Assembly (NCBI GenBank): GCA_913043075.1
Contig: CAJWLI010000003.1
Span: 1 to 17,974 of the forward strand
Length of the DNA: 17,974 nucleotides
Source: an uncultured Gammaproteobacteria bacterium
Lineage (GTDB): Bacteria; Pseudomonadota; Gammaproteobacteria; Pseudomonadales; Azotimanducaceae
Direction of reading: 5' to 3'
A model generated the notes under the pieces. The model was not told where the DNA came from and did no database searches. It was given only the letters and a program-made list of their open reading frames with translations. The position numbers and the translations under genes are program-made. This document shows, piece by piece, positions 1-8,162 of the stretch (positions are counted from its first letter, which is position 1; each line of letters opens with the position of its first letter).

Positions 1-655
1 GCGCTCCCCTGTCAATGGTTGTGCAAGCTCCAATCTCGACTTGGTCGCCTATTATCACGCTATATATCTGTGGGATCTTTAAAAAACTTCTGCTATCTTC
101 ATCATATTCGTACCCAAATCCGTCTGAACCAATAACGCTGTTCGCGTGAAAAATGCAATCCTCACCGATCATTACATCATGATAAATTGCGACGTTTGGG
201 TATAGCCTCGTCCTGTTCCCAATCCTCACTCCCTCACCGATCGTGCAGCCAGAGCCGATAATAACTTCGTCACCTATTGAAGCTCCTGATCCAATATTAA
301 CATTTGGTTCTATTGCTACGTTTTTCCCAATCACTGCTCCATCATTAATTGTTGCTGACAAAGAGATGAACGGCATTTTTATTGGTTTTGGATCAAAGAG
401 ATTAGCGATTAAAGCCCATGAGGCGCGGGGATTTGGAGATATGATGGCCGGACCATCTATCAAATCTTTGTCTTCTTTTTTTAACACGAATGCCCCTGCT
501 TCGCTAGAAACCAAAGATTCTCGATGGGATCTACTGAAAAGAAAAGCTAGATCGTCGGGCCCTGCTTTCTCCAAGCTCGCAAGACCGGATATTTCTTTAT
601 CAACATTGCCTATGGTTTGTAATTCAAAAGAGTCAGCAATATCCTTAAGTTTCAC
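1..655 (-). CDS. lpxD: LpxD, UDP-3-O-(3-hydroxyacyl)glucosamine N-acyltransferase (partial, 3' end outside window)
   Basis: LpxD adds the second 3-hydroxyacyl chain, from acyl-ACP, to UDP-3-O-acyl-glucosamine, the third step of lipid A synthesis, in the cytoplasm. About 218 codons are visible of a family length near 340. The N-terminal uridine-binding domain (roughly residues 1-95) is followed by left-handed beta-helix hexapeptide repeats (INDGAVIGKNVAIEPNVNIG and onward). The family signatures GSDGFGY, KIPQI and EIGACTTIDRGA lie near the cut end. The catalytic histidine expected downstream of this point falls outside the window. The start is GTG at 655: an in-frame TGA at 673-671 leaves only GTG or two ATT codons, and MKLKDIADSF then lines up with the known N-terminus. 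It begins 8 bp after the skp stop, and a GAG in the end of skp is the only possible ribosome site, so coupling to skp is likely. Identity is sure; the start is fairly sure. Confidence 0.95.
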   Translation of the reverse strand, partial: MKLKDIADSFELQTIGNVDKEISGLASLEKAGPDDLAFLFSRSHRESLVSSEAGAFVLKKEDKDLIDGPAIISPNPRASWALIANLFDPKPIKMPFISLSATINDGAVIGKNVAIEPNVNIGSGASIGDEVIIGSGCTIGEGVRIGNRTRLYPNVAIYHDVMIGEDCIFHANSVIGSDGFGYEYDEDSRSFLKIPQIYSVIIGDQVEIGACTTIDRGA

Positions 656-663
656 AATTTCAA

Positions 664-1182
664 TTACTGCTCAAGTGAATTCATTTTTTCTGTAAGCTTG
701 GAAGTCACATCATAGAGCTCATGGCGAAACAACGCATTTTCTCGACGCAGGATTAAATCGTACTTGTCACTTAAGACCAGCGCCTCTATCGCTTCTTGAG
801 CTCTCGGCCCTAAAGATTGAATTACCCTCTCTATTTGCTCTGTTCTTAGTCTATTCAATTGTTGAAAAACTTGAGCAAGCTCGCTTCTTTTCTGAGTGAT
901 TTCGTTAAGCAAGGATTGAAATTCCTGCTCACTCATCAGTTCAGTGTCTTTCTTAAGTTTCTCTAAAAGAGCTGTAATTTCTGTTTGTCTTTCCTTTAAC
1001 GCTTCATCCTGTTCAGAAAAATTCGCGTTAATTTGTTCCACCAGTTTTTTCCCTGACTCAGACTGAAGAATCGCCTGCTGAACGTTTGCAACCCCAATTT
1101 TTGTTTCAGAGTGCGCTGTGGCAGCACCAAGTGCCGCAAGAACGCCAAAGACTGCAGTTAAAATATATTTTTTACTTCGCAA
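664..1182 (-). CDS. skp: Skp/OmpH-family periplasmic chaperone
   Basis: Skp is a trimeric periplasmic holdase that carries unfolded outer-membrane proteins to the BAM complex. The protein has a basic n-region and hydrophobic core (RSKKYILTAVFGVLAALGAA) with a likely signal peptidase site after ATAHS. IGVANVQQAILQS then matches the start of the mature domain. A long charged, coiled-coil helix (about residues 40-110) forms the usual tentacle, and the length is normal. Start choice: an ATG lies at 1200 but has no ribosome site and would add MIEEKV, placing two glutamates in the signal peptide n-region. TTG at 1182 has a strong AGGAG (1193-1189) six bases upstream and gives a clean signal peptide, so I prefer TTG. 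It sits between bamA and lpxD, as in other gammaproteobacteria. Confidence 0.93.
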   Translation of the reverse strand: MRSKKYILTAVFGVLAALGAATAHSETKIGVANVQQAILQSESGKKLVEQINANFSEQDEALKERQTEITALLEKLKKDTELMSEQEFQSLLNEITQKRSELAQVFQQLNRLRTEQIERVIQSLGPRAQEAIEALVLSDKYDLILRRENALFRHELYDVTSKLTEKMNSLEQ

Positions 1183-1343
1183 AACTTTCTCCTCAATCAT
1201 GATGGATTTAACTGTTTTCTGTTGAAGAATCTAGCAGAGTCATACTCCGGGTCGGAATGTTTACATATCCCAAACACCTATTCAACGGTTATTTCTACCG
1301 TCTAAAGGCCAAAAAGATTCAAACGTTATCAAAAAAATAGGGT
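1183..1343 (-). other. bamA-skp intergenic gap
   Basis: This is the only sizeable break in the minus-strand cluster, about 160 bp with the TTG start for skp or 143 bp with the ATG. It holds a small inverted repeat, ACGGT (1285-1289) with ACCGT (1297-1301) and a 7-base loop. It also has two TTGAAT hexamers (minus strand, at 1317-1322 and 1280-1285) that could act as -35 elements, but no convincing -10 at the right distance. I see no sigma-E-type GGAAC motif. A T-run follows bamA on the minus strand but no stable stem precedes it, so I do not call a terminator. An extra skp-lpxD promoter here is possible but unproven. Confidence 0.4.
1189..1193 (-). promoter_or_regulatory. Shine-Dalgarno AGGAG deciding the skp start
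   Basis: On the minus strand GAGGAGAAA occupies 1194-1186. The AGGAG core is six bases ahead of TTG at 1182, an ideal spacing. The upstream ATG at 1200 has no comparable site (the preceding bases read AAATCCATC). This is the strongest ribosome-binding site among the envelope genes here. Confidence 0.7.
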
Positions 1344-3692
1344 TTAGAAGCTCTTTCCAAGTTCAAACTGAAAACTTTCTTTCTCATCACCCTCTTTTTC
1401 ATTTATCGGGAACGAAAGAGAAAAGCTAAGAGGTGCGAACCCAGTTATCCAGGTAAAAGCGATCCCAGCGCTGTATCGAAGCTCCCCTTCATCAATATCT
1501 AAACAATAGACACTGACTTGAGGACAATTGGTGTTAAAGACATTCCCTGCGTCAAAAAACAACACCGAGCGCATCTGCGTTTGATCATCAACAAACGGCA
1601 ATGGAAAAAGTATCTCAGCGCTCATTTCTATTAGCACGTTGCCTCCAATTGGGTCCGGGTCATTAAATCTATCTTGCGGCGAGGGAGTAGACCTTGGACC
1701 CAACGAGTTGCCATCAAATCCTCGAACCGAACCCATGCCCCCAGCAAAAAAATGCTTATAGAACGGAAAAGTCTGAGTATCTCCGTAAGTTCCCCCGTAC
1801 CCCAAGTCTGTTCTTAACCTTAAAACAAAAGGATCAAATAAAGGGAAAAAAATCTGGCCATTATAATTAATGCGATAAAACTCTAGTTCACTGCCCGGGA
1901 TAGTCATATCGAAAGAAATTGATTGAGATCGACCGCCTGTGGGCAGCAATCCACGATTCAGGGCTGACATTCTGTAAGATGCTTGCAAAGTTATCAGATT
2001 AAACTCACTACCTTCTCGATCTAAAAATTCAGAAATTTCTCTAGCAGGGATAATTCCTTCCTCAATCTGAGTGTTCTCAAATCCTATATTGAAATTGATT
2101 CTAGATATTTCTGAAATCGGGTATCCAAAACTTACATTCGCTCCAATACTGTCAGTCGAGAAACTGGCAACATTAAAATCCTCAAAGTCACTTTTTCTAT
2201 ATGATATCGAATAACCGCGACTTACCCCATCCACCGTAAAATAGGGGTCAAAGAACGACAGGCTCAGAGAAGTTTGAAAATCACTCCGATTCACTCCAAT
2301 ATTTATGCTATTTCCAGTTCCAAACACGTTAGATTCTTGGTAACCGAGCCCAAGTATCAAACCTCTATTTTCTGCGTACCCAACAGTGGCGGATATCGAT
2401 CCAGAAGGTTGCTCTTCCACGGTAAAATTAACATCGATTTGATCTTCCATCCCAAGCACCGCGGGAGTCTCAACGTTAACTTCTTTAAAAAAACCCAACC
2501 GCTGTAATCTTATTTTTGACCCTTCTATCATTGCAGTGGAAGCCCAACCATTCTCCATTTGCCTCATTTCCCTGCGAAGAACATGATCTTGGGTTACGGT
2601 GTTTCCGCTGAAGTTGACTCGTCTGACATAGGCTCGCTTACCAGCATCAACAAAGTACTTTATGGTTACGGAGTTGTCTTCCTCGTCTTGAACTGGCTCA
2701 CCTTTTGCGGATGCGAAAGTATACCCGGCATTCCCTAGAGCGGCTTCAATTCGCTCCTCGCTGGACGTCATTAAGCGCCGAGAGAAGACTTTGTCCTCTG
2801 CTCCCAAAATTAGAGCGCGAATGCTACTCTCTGGTATATCTCGAAGCTCTCCAGCTATCTCAACCCCTGAGACACTGTAGACTTCTCCCTCTTCGAGATT
2901 AATTGTAATATAAACGTCCTCCATATTCGGTGCTACGGAAACCTGAGTAGAATCAATTCGAAAGTCTAGGTAGCCCCTATCCAAATAAAAAGATTCCAAC
3001 GCCTCAATATCGCTTTGGAACTTTTCTCGAGAGTACTGATCATCTTTGGAAAAAAAGGCAAAAAACTTGGGGATTCGTAACTCTAAAAGATCGAGCAGCT
3101 CCTCATCTGGAAACGCTAAATTCCCTATTATGTTAATATGTTTGAGACCAGAGACGCTGCCCTCATATATATCTACTTTTATGGCAACACGATTCCTTGT
3201 AAGTTCTTCTACGGTTGCCTCTACTGAAGCGTCATATCTCCCTTGCGATACGTATTGTCTTTCTAGGTCAGACGCAATTTGATCAAGTGTGACCTTTTTA
3301 AATATCTGTCCCTCGGACAGGCCAGATCCTTGAAGCCCCTCTAGTAAAGCCTCTGTTTTAATAGCTTTGTTTCCTTCAAATTCTATGGAATCAATAGAAG
3401 GTCGTTCTTTTAATACAACTACTAAAACATTACCATCTCTCCCGATTTGAACATCGTCAAAAGATTCGGTTTTAAAAATTGACCGAGCGATACCCTGCAA
3501 CTCCAAAGCACCAACGTTGTCTCCGATACTGTAGGATATAGCTCCAAACACTGTGCCGGCAGAGACTCTTTGCAATCCCTCAAGCCGTATATCAGAGATA
3601 ATGAAGCCACTGGCCGAGTTATTCCAAAAGAGGAACAACATTACGAAACAGATTCTCTTTAGAGCCTTTTTTACAAGAAATAGTTTACTCAA
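1344..3692 (-). CDS. bamA: BamA, outer-membrane protein assembly factor
   Basis: BamA is the essential Omp85 protein that folds and inserts beta-barrels into the outer membrane. At 782 residues it is of normal length (about 810 in E. coli). A signal peptide covers about residues 1-29 (basic KKALKR, hydrophobic CFVMLFLFW, small residues before the cut). Five POTRA domains follow, at roughly 30-97, 98-177, 178-270, 271-352 and 353-430; the fifth shows FSGNTVTQDHVLRREMRQ. The C-terminal barrel carries the loop-6 VRGF motif (V656-F659, in GSVRGFDGNSLG) and ends in phenylalanine, as expected of a BAM substrate. The start is TTG at 3692, one base after the rseP stop, with AGG at 3700-3698 as a weak ribosome site. 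The next in-frame Met lies inside the signal peptide, so TTG is required. It is probably translationally coupled to rseP. Confidence 0.98.
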   Translation of the reverse strand: MSKLFLVKKALKRICFVMLFLFWNNSASGFIISDIRLEGLQRVSAGTVFGAISYSIGDNVGALELQGIARSIFKTESFDDVQIGRDGNVLVVVLKERPSIDSIEFEGNKAIKTEALLEGLQGSGLSEGQIFKKVTLDQIASDLERQYVSQGRYDASVEATVEELTRNRVAIKVDIYEGSVSGLKHINIIGNLAFPDEELLDLLELRIPKFFAFFSKDDQYSREKFQSDIEALESFYLDRGYLDFRIDSTQVSVAPNMEDVYITINLEEGEVYSVSGVEIAGELRDIPESSIRALILGAEDKVFSRRLMTSSEERIEAALGNAGYTFASAKGEPVQDEEDNSVTIKYFVDAGKRAYVRRVNFSGNTVTQDHVLRREMRQMENGWASTAMIEGSKIRLQRLGFFKEVNVETPAVLGMEDQIDVNFTVEEQPSGSISATVGYAENRGLILGLGYQESNVFGTGNSINIGVNRSDFQTSLSLSFFDPYFTVDGVSRGYSISYRKSDFEDFNVASFSTDSIGANVSFGYPISEISRINFNIGFENTQIEEGIIPAREISEFLDREGSEFNLITLQASYRMSALNRGLLPTGGRSQSISFDMTIPGSELEFYRINYNGQIFFPLFDPFVLRLRTDLGYGGTYGDTQTFPFYKHFFAGGMGSVRGFDGNSLGPRSTPSPQDRFNDPDPIGGNVLIEMSAEILFPLPFVDDQTQMRSVLFFDAGNVFNTNCPQVSVYCLDIDEGELRYSAGIAFTWITGFAPLSFSLSFPINEKEGDEKESFQFELGKSF

Positions 3693-3693
3693 C

Positions 3694-5127
3694 TTAACCT
3701 AAAAACCTCTGAATGTCGTTGTACATTGCGAGCATCATTATACCTAAAAGTATAAATATCCCTATCTGAGCAGCAAAATTTTGGACGTTATCTGGTAGCG
3801 GTTTGCCCCTAAAAACTTCAATTATATAGTAACAAATATGACCGCCATCTAGCATCGGGATAGGGAGCAAATTTATAACACCGAGCGAAATGCTGAGCAG
3901 AGCAATAAAGCTTATGAAACTCAAAACACCAGCTTCAAGCGTATCATTAGCGATCTCGCCTACGTGAAGCGGACCGCTCAGATTCTTGACAGAGATATCT
4001 CCTTGGAGCATTTTTCTGAGGCTATTTAATGTGAAATTAATAAAGGCCAAAGTCTGTTCAATTGCTTTTAAAAATGCCTCCCCCATCGAATACTTTCGAG
4101 AAACCAATCTCTCTTGCGGCCAATCAATAATAGTCGGAGAAGCACCTATAAACCCTATTGGCATATCGTCACTTTTTAGTTTTGGGACGAGAGTTAACGT
4201 TTTCGAGAGCCCATTTCTATCAATTTCCAGACTCAAACTAGTCTCTGGATTCGCTTGAATTATAGACACGAACTCTTGCCATGTATGGATAGGTTCTTTG
4301 TCGACTTTTCTAATCTGGTCTCCAATTCTTAAACCAGAAGCTTTTGCTCTTCCATCAACGCTGAGCCCACCTATTTTTGCCGATTGTGCAGGCGTGCTTA
4401 ATATCAAGCCAAGAGCAGAGATAGGGTTAGGATCATCCGATTTTGATAAGAAGTTAGAAACAGGAATACGGTACTGGGATAGAGCAATATTATCTTTTTC
4501 TCGGACGGTGAACACAATTTCGCCGGTTTCTCCCATCCGATTTAGCAGTTGGATTCTGACATCTCTCCAAGTCCTTGTTTCTTTAAAATCAACTCGCACT
4601 ATTTCCTGATTTTGTTTTAAACCCGATTTTGCCGCGATAGATTCTGAATCGATCCCACCCAAAACAGGCGAGTAACCCACGCCCTCCCCTGCAATGAAGA
4701 TCGACCAATAGCAGATAATAGCTAAAAGAAAATTGGCGATAGGCCCTGCCGCTGCGATTGCGATTCGCTGCCAAGGTCCTTTGTGGTTAAAACAGGCACT
4801 CGAAAATTCAGAGGGCACCTTCTGTTCTCGGTCGTCAAGAAATTTGACGTAACCACCCAATGGAATTGCGGATAAAACAAATTCTGTTGGGGGAAACTCG
4901 GGTTCATTGTGTGTCGAGGGCATCGGAGGCTTAGCCTTTCGGAGCGACTTGCTATAAAAAGGTGCTCCGAAGCCGAGGCTAAATCTTAAAACATGCACCC
5001 CGAAGAAACGAGCTGCCATGTAATGGCCAAGTTCATGCACGGTAACAATGATTGAAAAAGTTACGATAAGAGCAAATACGAATTGAATAAACTCACTCAC
5101 TGGGTGAATCCCAAAAACAAAACTCAA
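3694..5127 (-). CDS. rseP: RseP, site-2 intramembrane zinc metalloprotease
   Basis: RseP cuts anti-sigma factors such as RseA within the inner membrane to release sigma-E, and clears leftover signal peptides. The zinc motif HELGH (H31, E32, H35) sits in the first membrane segment, and the third ligand is in the C-terminal LDG motif (D427, LLPIPMLDGGH). Two PDZ domains occupy roughly residues 130-215 and 225-310. At 477 residues it is longer than E. coli RseP (450). Part of the excess is a Pro-rich insertion of about 14 residues (KAKPPMPSTHNEPEFPP) between the GFG motif and TEFVLSAIPLGGYVK, in the membrane-associated beta-hairpin region. The start is TTG at 5127, overlapping the cdsA TGA as TTGA. 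I see no ribosome site, so re-initiation from cdsA is likely. It sits directly upstream of bamA, as usual. Confidence 0.97.
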   Translation of the reverse strand: MSFVFGIHPVSEFIQFVFALIVTFSIIVTVHELGHYMAARFFGVHVLRFSLGFGAPFYSKSLRKAKPPMPSTHNEPEFPPTEFVLSAIPLGGYVKFLDDREQKVPSEFSSACFNHKGPWQRIAIAAAGPIANFLLAIICYWSIFIAGEGVGYSPVLGGIDSESIAAKSGLKQNQEIVRVDFKETRTWRDVRIQLLNRMGETGEIVFTVREKDNIALSQYRIPVSNFLSKSDDPNPISALGLILSTPAQSAKIGGLSVDGRAKASGLRIGDQIRKVDKEPIHTWQEFVSIIQANPETSLSLEIDRNGLSKTLTLVPKLKSDDMPIGFIGASPTIIDWPQERLVSRKYSMGEAFLKAIEQTLAFINFTLNSLRKMLQGDISVKNLSGPLHVGEIANDTLEAGVLSFISFIALLSISLGVINLLPIPMLDGGHICYYIIEVFRGKPLPDNVQNFAAQIGIFILLGIMMLAMYNDIQRFLG

Positions 5128-5966
5128 AAAGGTAAGACATAAAGTTTGCTCAATGCGACAACCACTGAAAAAACCGGACTAGCAGATAATAAGCTATCAA
5201 CTCGATCAAGAAAACCTCCGTGCCCTGGGAGCAGGCTTCCTGAATCTTTGATACCCCTAGCACGCTTAAACATGCTAAGAGTCAGATCTCCAATAACGGA
5301 AATTATGGAAACAAAAAGGGCCAAACAGAAAAAAAAAGAAAAATGCCAACCCAGCAACCGAATCTCGTCGAACATCTGAAATAAGAGCACGCTTAAGAGA
5401 GAAACTATAAGAGCGCCCCCAATAACGCCCGACCAAGTTTTCCCGGGACTGACACGCGCACAAAGCTTGGCGCCCCCTATGGCTTTCCCAATAAAAAATG
5501 CACCAATATCTGCGCCCCAAATAAAAACGAGAAGAATGAGGATTAACGTATCGGCATTTTGGTGACTTTTCAACCCAATAAACGCGAAAAAACTTGGAAG
5601 CAATACAATTATTCCAATGATCAATAGAGTTAGAGGTGCGGACCAAAATCTGCAAAATTTGGGGTAGACCATTACTAGAAATAGAGCGATTCCCCACCAA
5701 ACGAGTCCTATAGAAATTATCCATACAGGAGAGATTTTTAAGAGTACAGATAGTGCAACCAAACCCGCCAGAGAGACTGTATATAGGAGCGCCCGGAAAG
5801 ATGAAATTCCAGCAAGGTTTCCCCACTCCCAGGCGCAAATGCCAAAGACAGCACAAATGAAGGCGTAGAAAAATTCGTCTGACAAGAAAAATAAACAACA
5901 GACTGCGACTAATGCACTAACGAAACCAGTTACGATCCTAGCCTGGAGTTCCGAGTAATTTCTCAA
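5124..5966 (-). CDS. cdsA: CdsA, phosphatidate cytidylyltransferase
   Basis: CdsA makes CDP-diacylglycerol from phosphatidate and CTP in the inner membrane, the branch point for all phospholipids. At 280 residues it has the expected chain of hydrophobic helices. The family signature is complete at about 231-257: SMFKRARGIKD, then LLPGHGGFLDRVD, with the Lys-Asp pair and the closing aspartates all present. The start is TTG at 5966, overlapping the frr stop as TTGA. An in-frame TGA at 5981-5979 leaves no ATG or GTG option. In related genomes uppS lies between frr and cdsA, and dxr lies close by (after cdsA in Pseudomonas, before uppS in E. coli). Here both neighbours abut cdsA through 4-bp overlaps, so neither gene is present. 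Confidence 0.97.
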   Translation of the reverse strand: MRNYSELQARIVTGFVSALVAVCCLFFLSDEFFYAFICAVFGICAWEWGNLAGISSFRALLYTVSLAGLVALSVLLKISPVWIISIGLVWWGIALFLVMVYPKFCRFWSAPLTLLIIGIIVLLPSFFAFIGLKSHQNADTLILILLVFIWGADIGAFFIGKAIGGAKLCARVSPGKTWSGVIGGALIVSLLSVLLFQMFDEIRLLGWHFSFFFCLALFVSIISVIGDLTLSMFKRARGIKDSGSLLPGHGGFLDRVDSLLSASPVFSVVVALSKLYVLPF

Positions 5967-6520
5967 AATTCCATTAGATCAGCTTCTTTGGCTGTTAACG
6001 CGACCTCTACCTTTTTAATCATTGCATCTGTGAGTTTCTGAATAGCCTCTTCCCCACGACGTTGCTCATCCTCAGTAATTTCTTTCTCTTTCAGAAAGTC
6101 TTTTAAGTCTCCGTTTGCATCTCGTCGAATGTTGCGAACTGCTATCCGAGCATTCTCAGCTTCTGATTTAGCAATGCGAGCTAAATCCCGTCTGTTTTCT
6201 TCTGTAAGGGGAGGCATAGGAAGACGAATAGAGTCTGAAGAGCTGCTCGGATTGAGTCCTAGATCAGACTTTAGGATAGCTTTTTCTATCTCAGGAATTA
6301 ATTGTTTTTCCCAGGGCGAGATAATCAAGCTCCTGGTTTCCTCAACTGAAATATTAGCAAGTTGATTTATAGGCGTATCTACACCGAAATATGAAATAAT
6401 GACACCGTCTAGTAGGCTTGGATGCGCTCGCCCTGTCCGAATTTTCGCAAACGCAACTTCAAGTGAATTAAGTGACTTTTCCATTCGCTTTTCAGCGTCA
6501 TCTATAACTTCTTTAATCAT
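5963..6520 (-). CDS. frr: Ribosome recycling factor
   Basis: RRF works with EF-G to split the post-termination ribosome. The 185 residues match the family length exactly. The N-terminal helix carries the conserved AKIRTGRAHPSLLD (RTGRA at 28-32), the middle domain follows (YFGVDTPINQLANISVEE), and the C-terminal helices include AVRNIRRDANGDLKDF, which bears the conserved ribosome-contacting arginines. The ATG at 6520 overlaps the pyrH TGA in an ATGA junction. Its own stop overlaps the TTG of cdsA. It is ordinary in every respect. Confidence 0.99.
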   Translation of the reverse strand: MIKEVIDDAEKRMEKSLNSLEVAFAKIRTGRAHPSLLDGVIISYFGVDTPINQLANISVEETRSLIISPWEKQLIPEIEKAILKSDLGLNPSSSSDSIRLPMPPLTEENRRDLARIAKSEAENARIAVRNIRRDANGDLKDFLKEKEITEDEQRRGEEAIQKLTDAMIKKVEVALTAKEADLMEF

Positions 6521-7269
6521 TCAAATTTTTTATTAACCTCTGAGATTTGGGACACAAGAGTTCCCCCTTCACCTAAAATTACCGCATTTCTCAATGCCCC
6601 ACTTTCTTGCATGGCAAAGACCCTAAGTGGCATCTGATGATCTCTCGCAAGGCATATCGCGGTAAGGTCCATCACTCCCAATTGCTTCTCCAAGACTTCA
6701 TCATATGATAAAGCTTCATATTTTACTGCTGTCGGATCTTTTAGAGGATCAGCGGAATATACGCCATCAACACGAGTCGCTTTAAGCACCATTTCAGCAT
6801 CTATCTCTATACCCCTGACGCAAGCTGCAGAATCGGTAGTAAAAAAAGGGTTTCCTGTTCCAGCTGAGAAAATAACAACATTCCCCGCCTCTAAATGGCG
6901 TATCGCCATTCTCCTGTCATAGTGCTCTACAACACCACTCATAGGGATTGCCGACATTACGTTTGTCTGAATATTTGCCCTTTCCAGAGCATCTCTCATT
7001 GCTAAAGCATTCATTACAGTGGCTAGCATGCCCATATGATCTCCAGTGACCCTATCAAGGCCGGCAGCATGCAAGGTTGCTCCCCTAAAGAGATTCCCTC
7101 CTCCTATAACCATGCCAACTTCTACGCCGATCCCAACCAGCTGACCAATCTCGAGGGCTGTTCGATCTAAAACGCTGGGGTCAATACCGAGCCCACCGGC
7201 TCCAAGGGCTTCGCCCGATAGTTTTAAGAGAATTCTTCCGTATTTGGGTGTAGGTTTCTTGGGGCGCAT
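6517..7269 (-). CDS. pyrH: UMP kinase
   Basis: PyrH phosphorylates UMP to UDP with ATP, in the cytoplasm. The 250-residue protein shows the amino-acid-kinase fold landmarks in order: KLSGEALG (16-23), VIGGGNLFRG (54-63), DHMGMLATVMNALAMRDAL (77-95), the GTGNPFFTTDSAA nucleotide-binding segment (137-149) and KATRVDGVYSADP (163-175). The ATG at 7269 has an AAGG ribosome site upstream. It lies 18 bp downstream of tsf, too close for the promoter or terminator found between these genes in some bacteria, so it is probably carried on the rpsB-tsf transcript. Confidence 0.99.
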   Translation of the reverse strand: MRPKKPTPKYGRILLKLSGEALGAGGLGIDPSVLDRTALEIGQLVGIGVEVGMVIGGGNLFRGATLHAAGLDRVTGDHMGMLATVMNALAMRDALERANIQTNVMSAIPMSGVVEHYDRRMAIRHLEAGNVVIFSAGTGNPFFTTDSAACVRGIEIDAEMVLKATRVDGVYSADPLKDPTAVKYEALSYDEVLEKQLGVMDLTAICLARDHQMPLRVFAMQESGALRNAVILGEGGTLVSQISEVNKKFE

Positions 7270-7287
7270 CTTTCGACCTTAGTTTGT

Positions 7288-8139
7288 TTAGTCGCCTAAT
7301 TGTCTTTGAACTTCCGCTGCGAAGTCGTCTTCATCTTTGTCAATCCCCTCCCCAACTTCATAACGAACAAACCGAATGATTTTTGCACCGGAAGACGAAC
7401 AAAGGTCACCAACTTTCTTCTCGCTATCTTTCACGAAAGGTTGCTCTGTGAGACTAATTTCCGCCAAATATTTTCGAACTCTTCCATCAACCATTTTTTC
7501 AACTATTTCTTGAGGCTTTCCGGATTCTTCCGCTTGAGCCCTATATATTTCTCGCTCTTTCTCTACAAGCTCCGATGAAACCTGCTCGGGGGACACTACC
7601 AAAGGATTCATAGCTGCTATGTGCATCGCGATATCTTGAGCAAGGGCGTAATCTCCTCCTGAAACTGCAAGAAGAACGCCTATTTTTTTATTCCCGTGTA
7701 TATAATTTGAAATACTAGCATCAGCATCTTCTATAATTTCCGATCTTCTGATCGTAATATTCTCACCGATTTTTTGAACCAGCTTTTCCCTTACATCCTC
7801 AAAATCAATAGACTCGATATTGCTAATCCTTCCCTCAAAAACTCTTTGGGTAACACTATCGGCGAAAGCCAAAAAATCTTGATTCTTTGCAGCAAAGTCC
7901 GTTTCGCAATTGACCTCCACTATAACCCCAATACCGTTTCCTACTCTGCTGCTGATAATACCATCCGCAGCTATTCGACCAGCTTTTTTTGCTGCTTTCA
8001 TCCCGCTTGATTTTCGAAGCGTCTCTATCGCTAGATCCATATCACCTGAAGATTGAACTAGAGCATTTTTACAATCCATCATTCCAAGACCAGTTCTTTC
8101 ACGTAATTCTTTTACCGCCGAAGCCGAAATTCCTGTCAT
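7288..8139 (-). CDS. tsf: Elongation factor Ts
   Basis: EF-Ts is the guanine-nucleotide exchange factor for EF-Tu. Its 283 residues equal the E. coli length. The N-terminal UBA-like domain holds KELRERTGLGMMDCKNAL. The exchange motif TDF (T80-D81-F82, in VEVNCETDFAAKN) inserts beside the EF-Tu nucleotide site. A coiled-coil and a C-terminal module follow. The ATG at 8139 is preceded by GAAAGGA, a good ribosome site. It is separated from rpsB by 23 bp and is cotranscribed with it. Confidence 0.99.
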   Translation of the reverse strand: MTGISASAVKELRERTGLGMMDCKNALVQSSGDMDLAIETLRKSSGMKAAKKAGRIAADGIISSRVGNGIGVIVEVNCETDFAAKNQDFLAFADSVTQRVFEGRISNIESIDFEDVREKLVQKIGENITIRRSEIIEDADASISNYIHGNKKIGVLLAVSGGDYALAQDIAMHIAAMNPLVVSPEQVSSELVEKEREIYRAQAEESGKPQEIVEKMVDGRVRKYLAEISLTEQPFVKDSEKKVGDLCSSSGAKIIRFVRYEVGEGIDKDEDDFAAEVQRQLGD

Positions 8140-8162
8140 AACTCATGTCCTTTCTTTAGTGA

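Noticed and set aside
243..695. Open plus-strand frame of 150 codons
   Set aside because: It lies antisense to the clear lpxD coding sequence and the end of skp, and its product has no recognisable motif.
1285..1301. Inverted repeat ACGGT/ACCGT in the bamA-skp gap as a terminator or operator
   Set aside because: The stem is only five pairs with no T-run next to it on either strand, so it could easily be chance.
1200..1343. Sigma-E promoter ahead of skp
   Set aside because: No GGAAC-type -35 with a TCAAA-like -10 is present on the minus strand.
5275..5898. Minus-strand frame of 207 codons
   Set aside because: It is an alternative frame within cdsA, whose own frame carries the full family signature; the shadow product looks like scrambled sequence.
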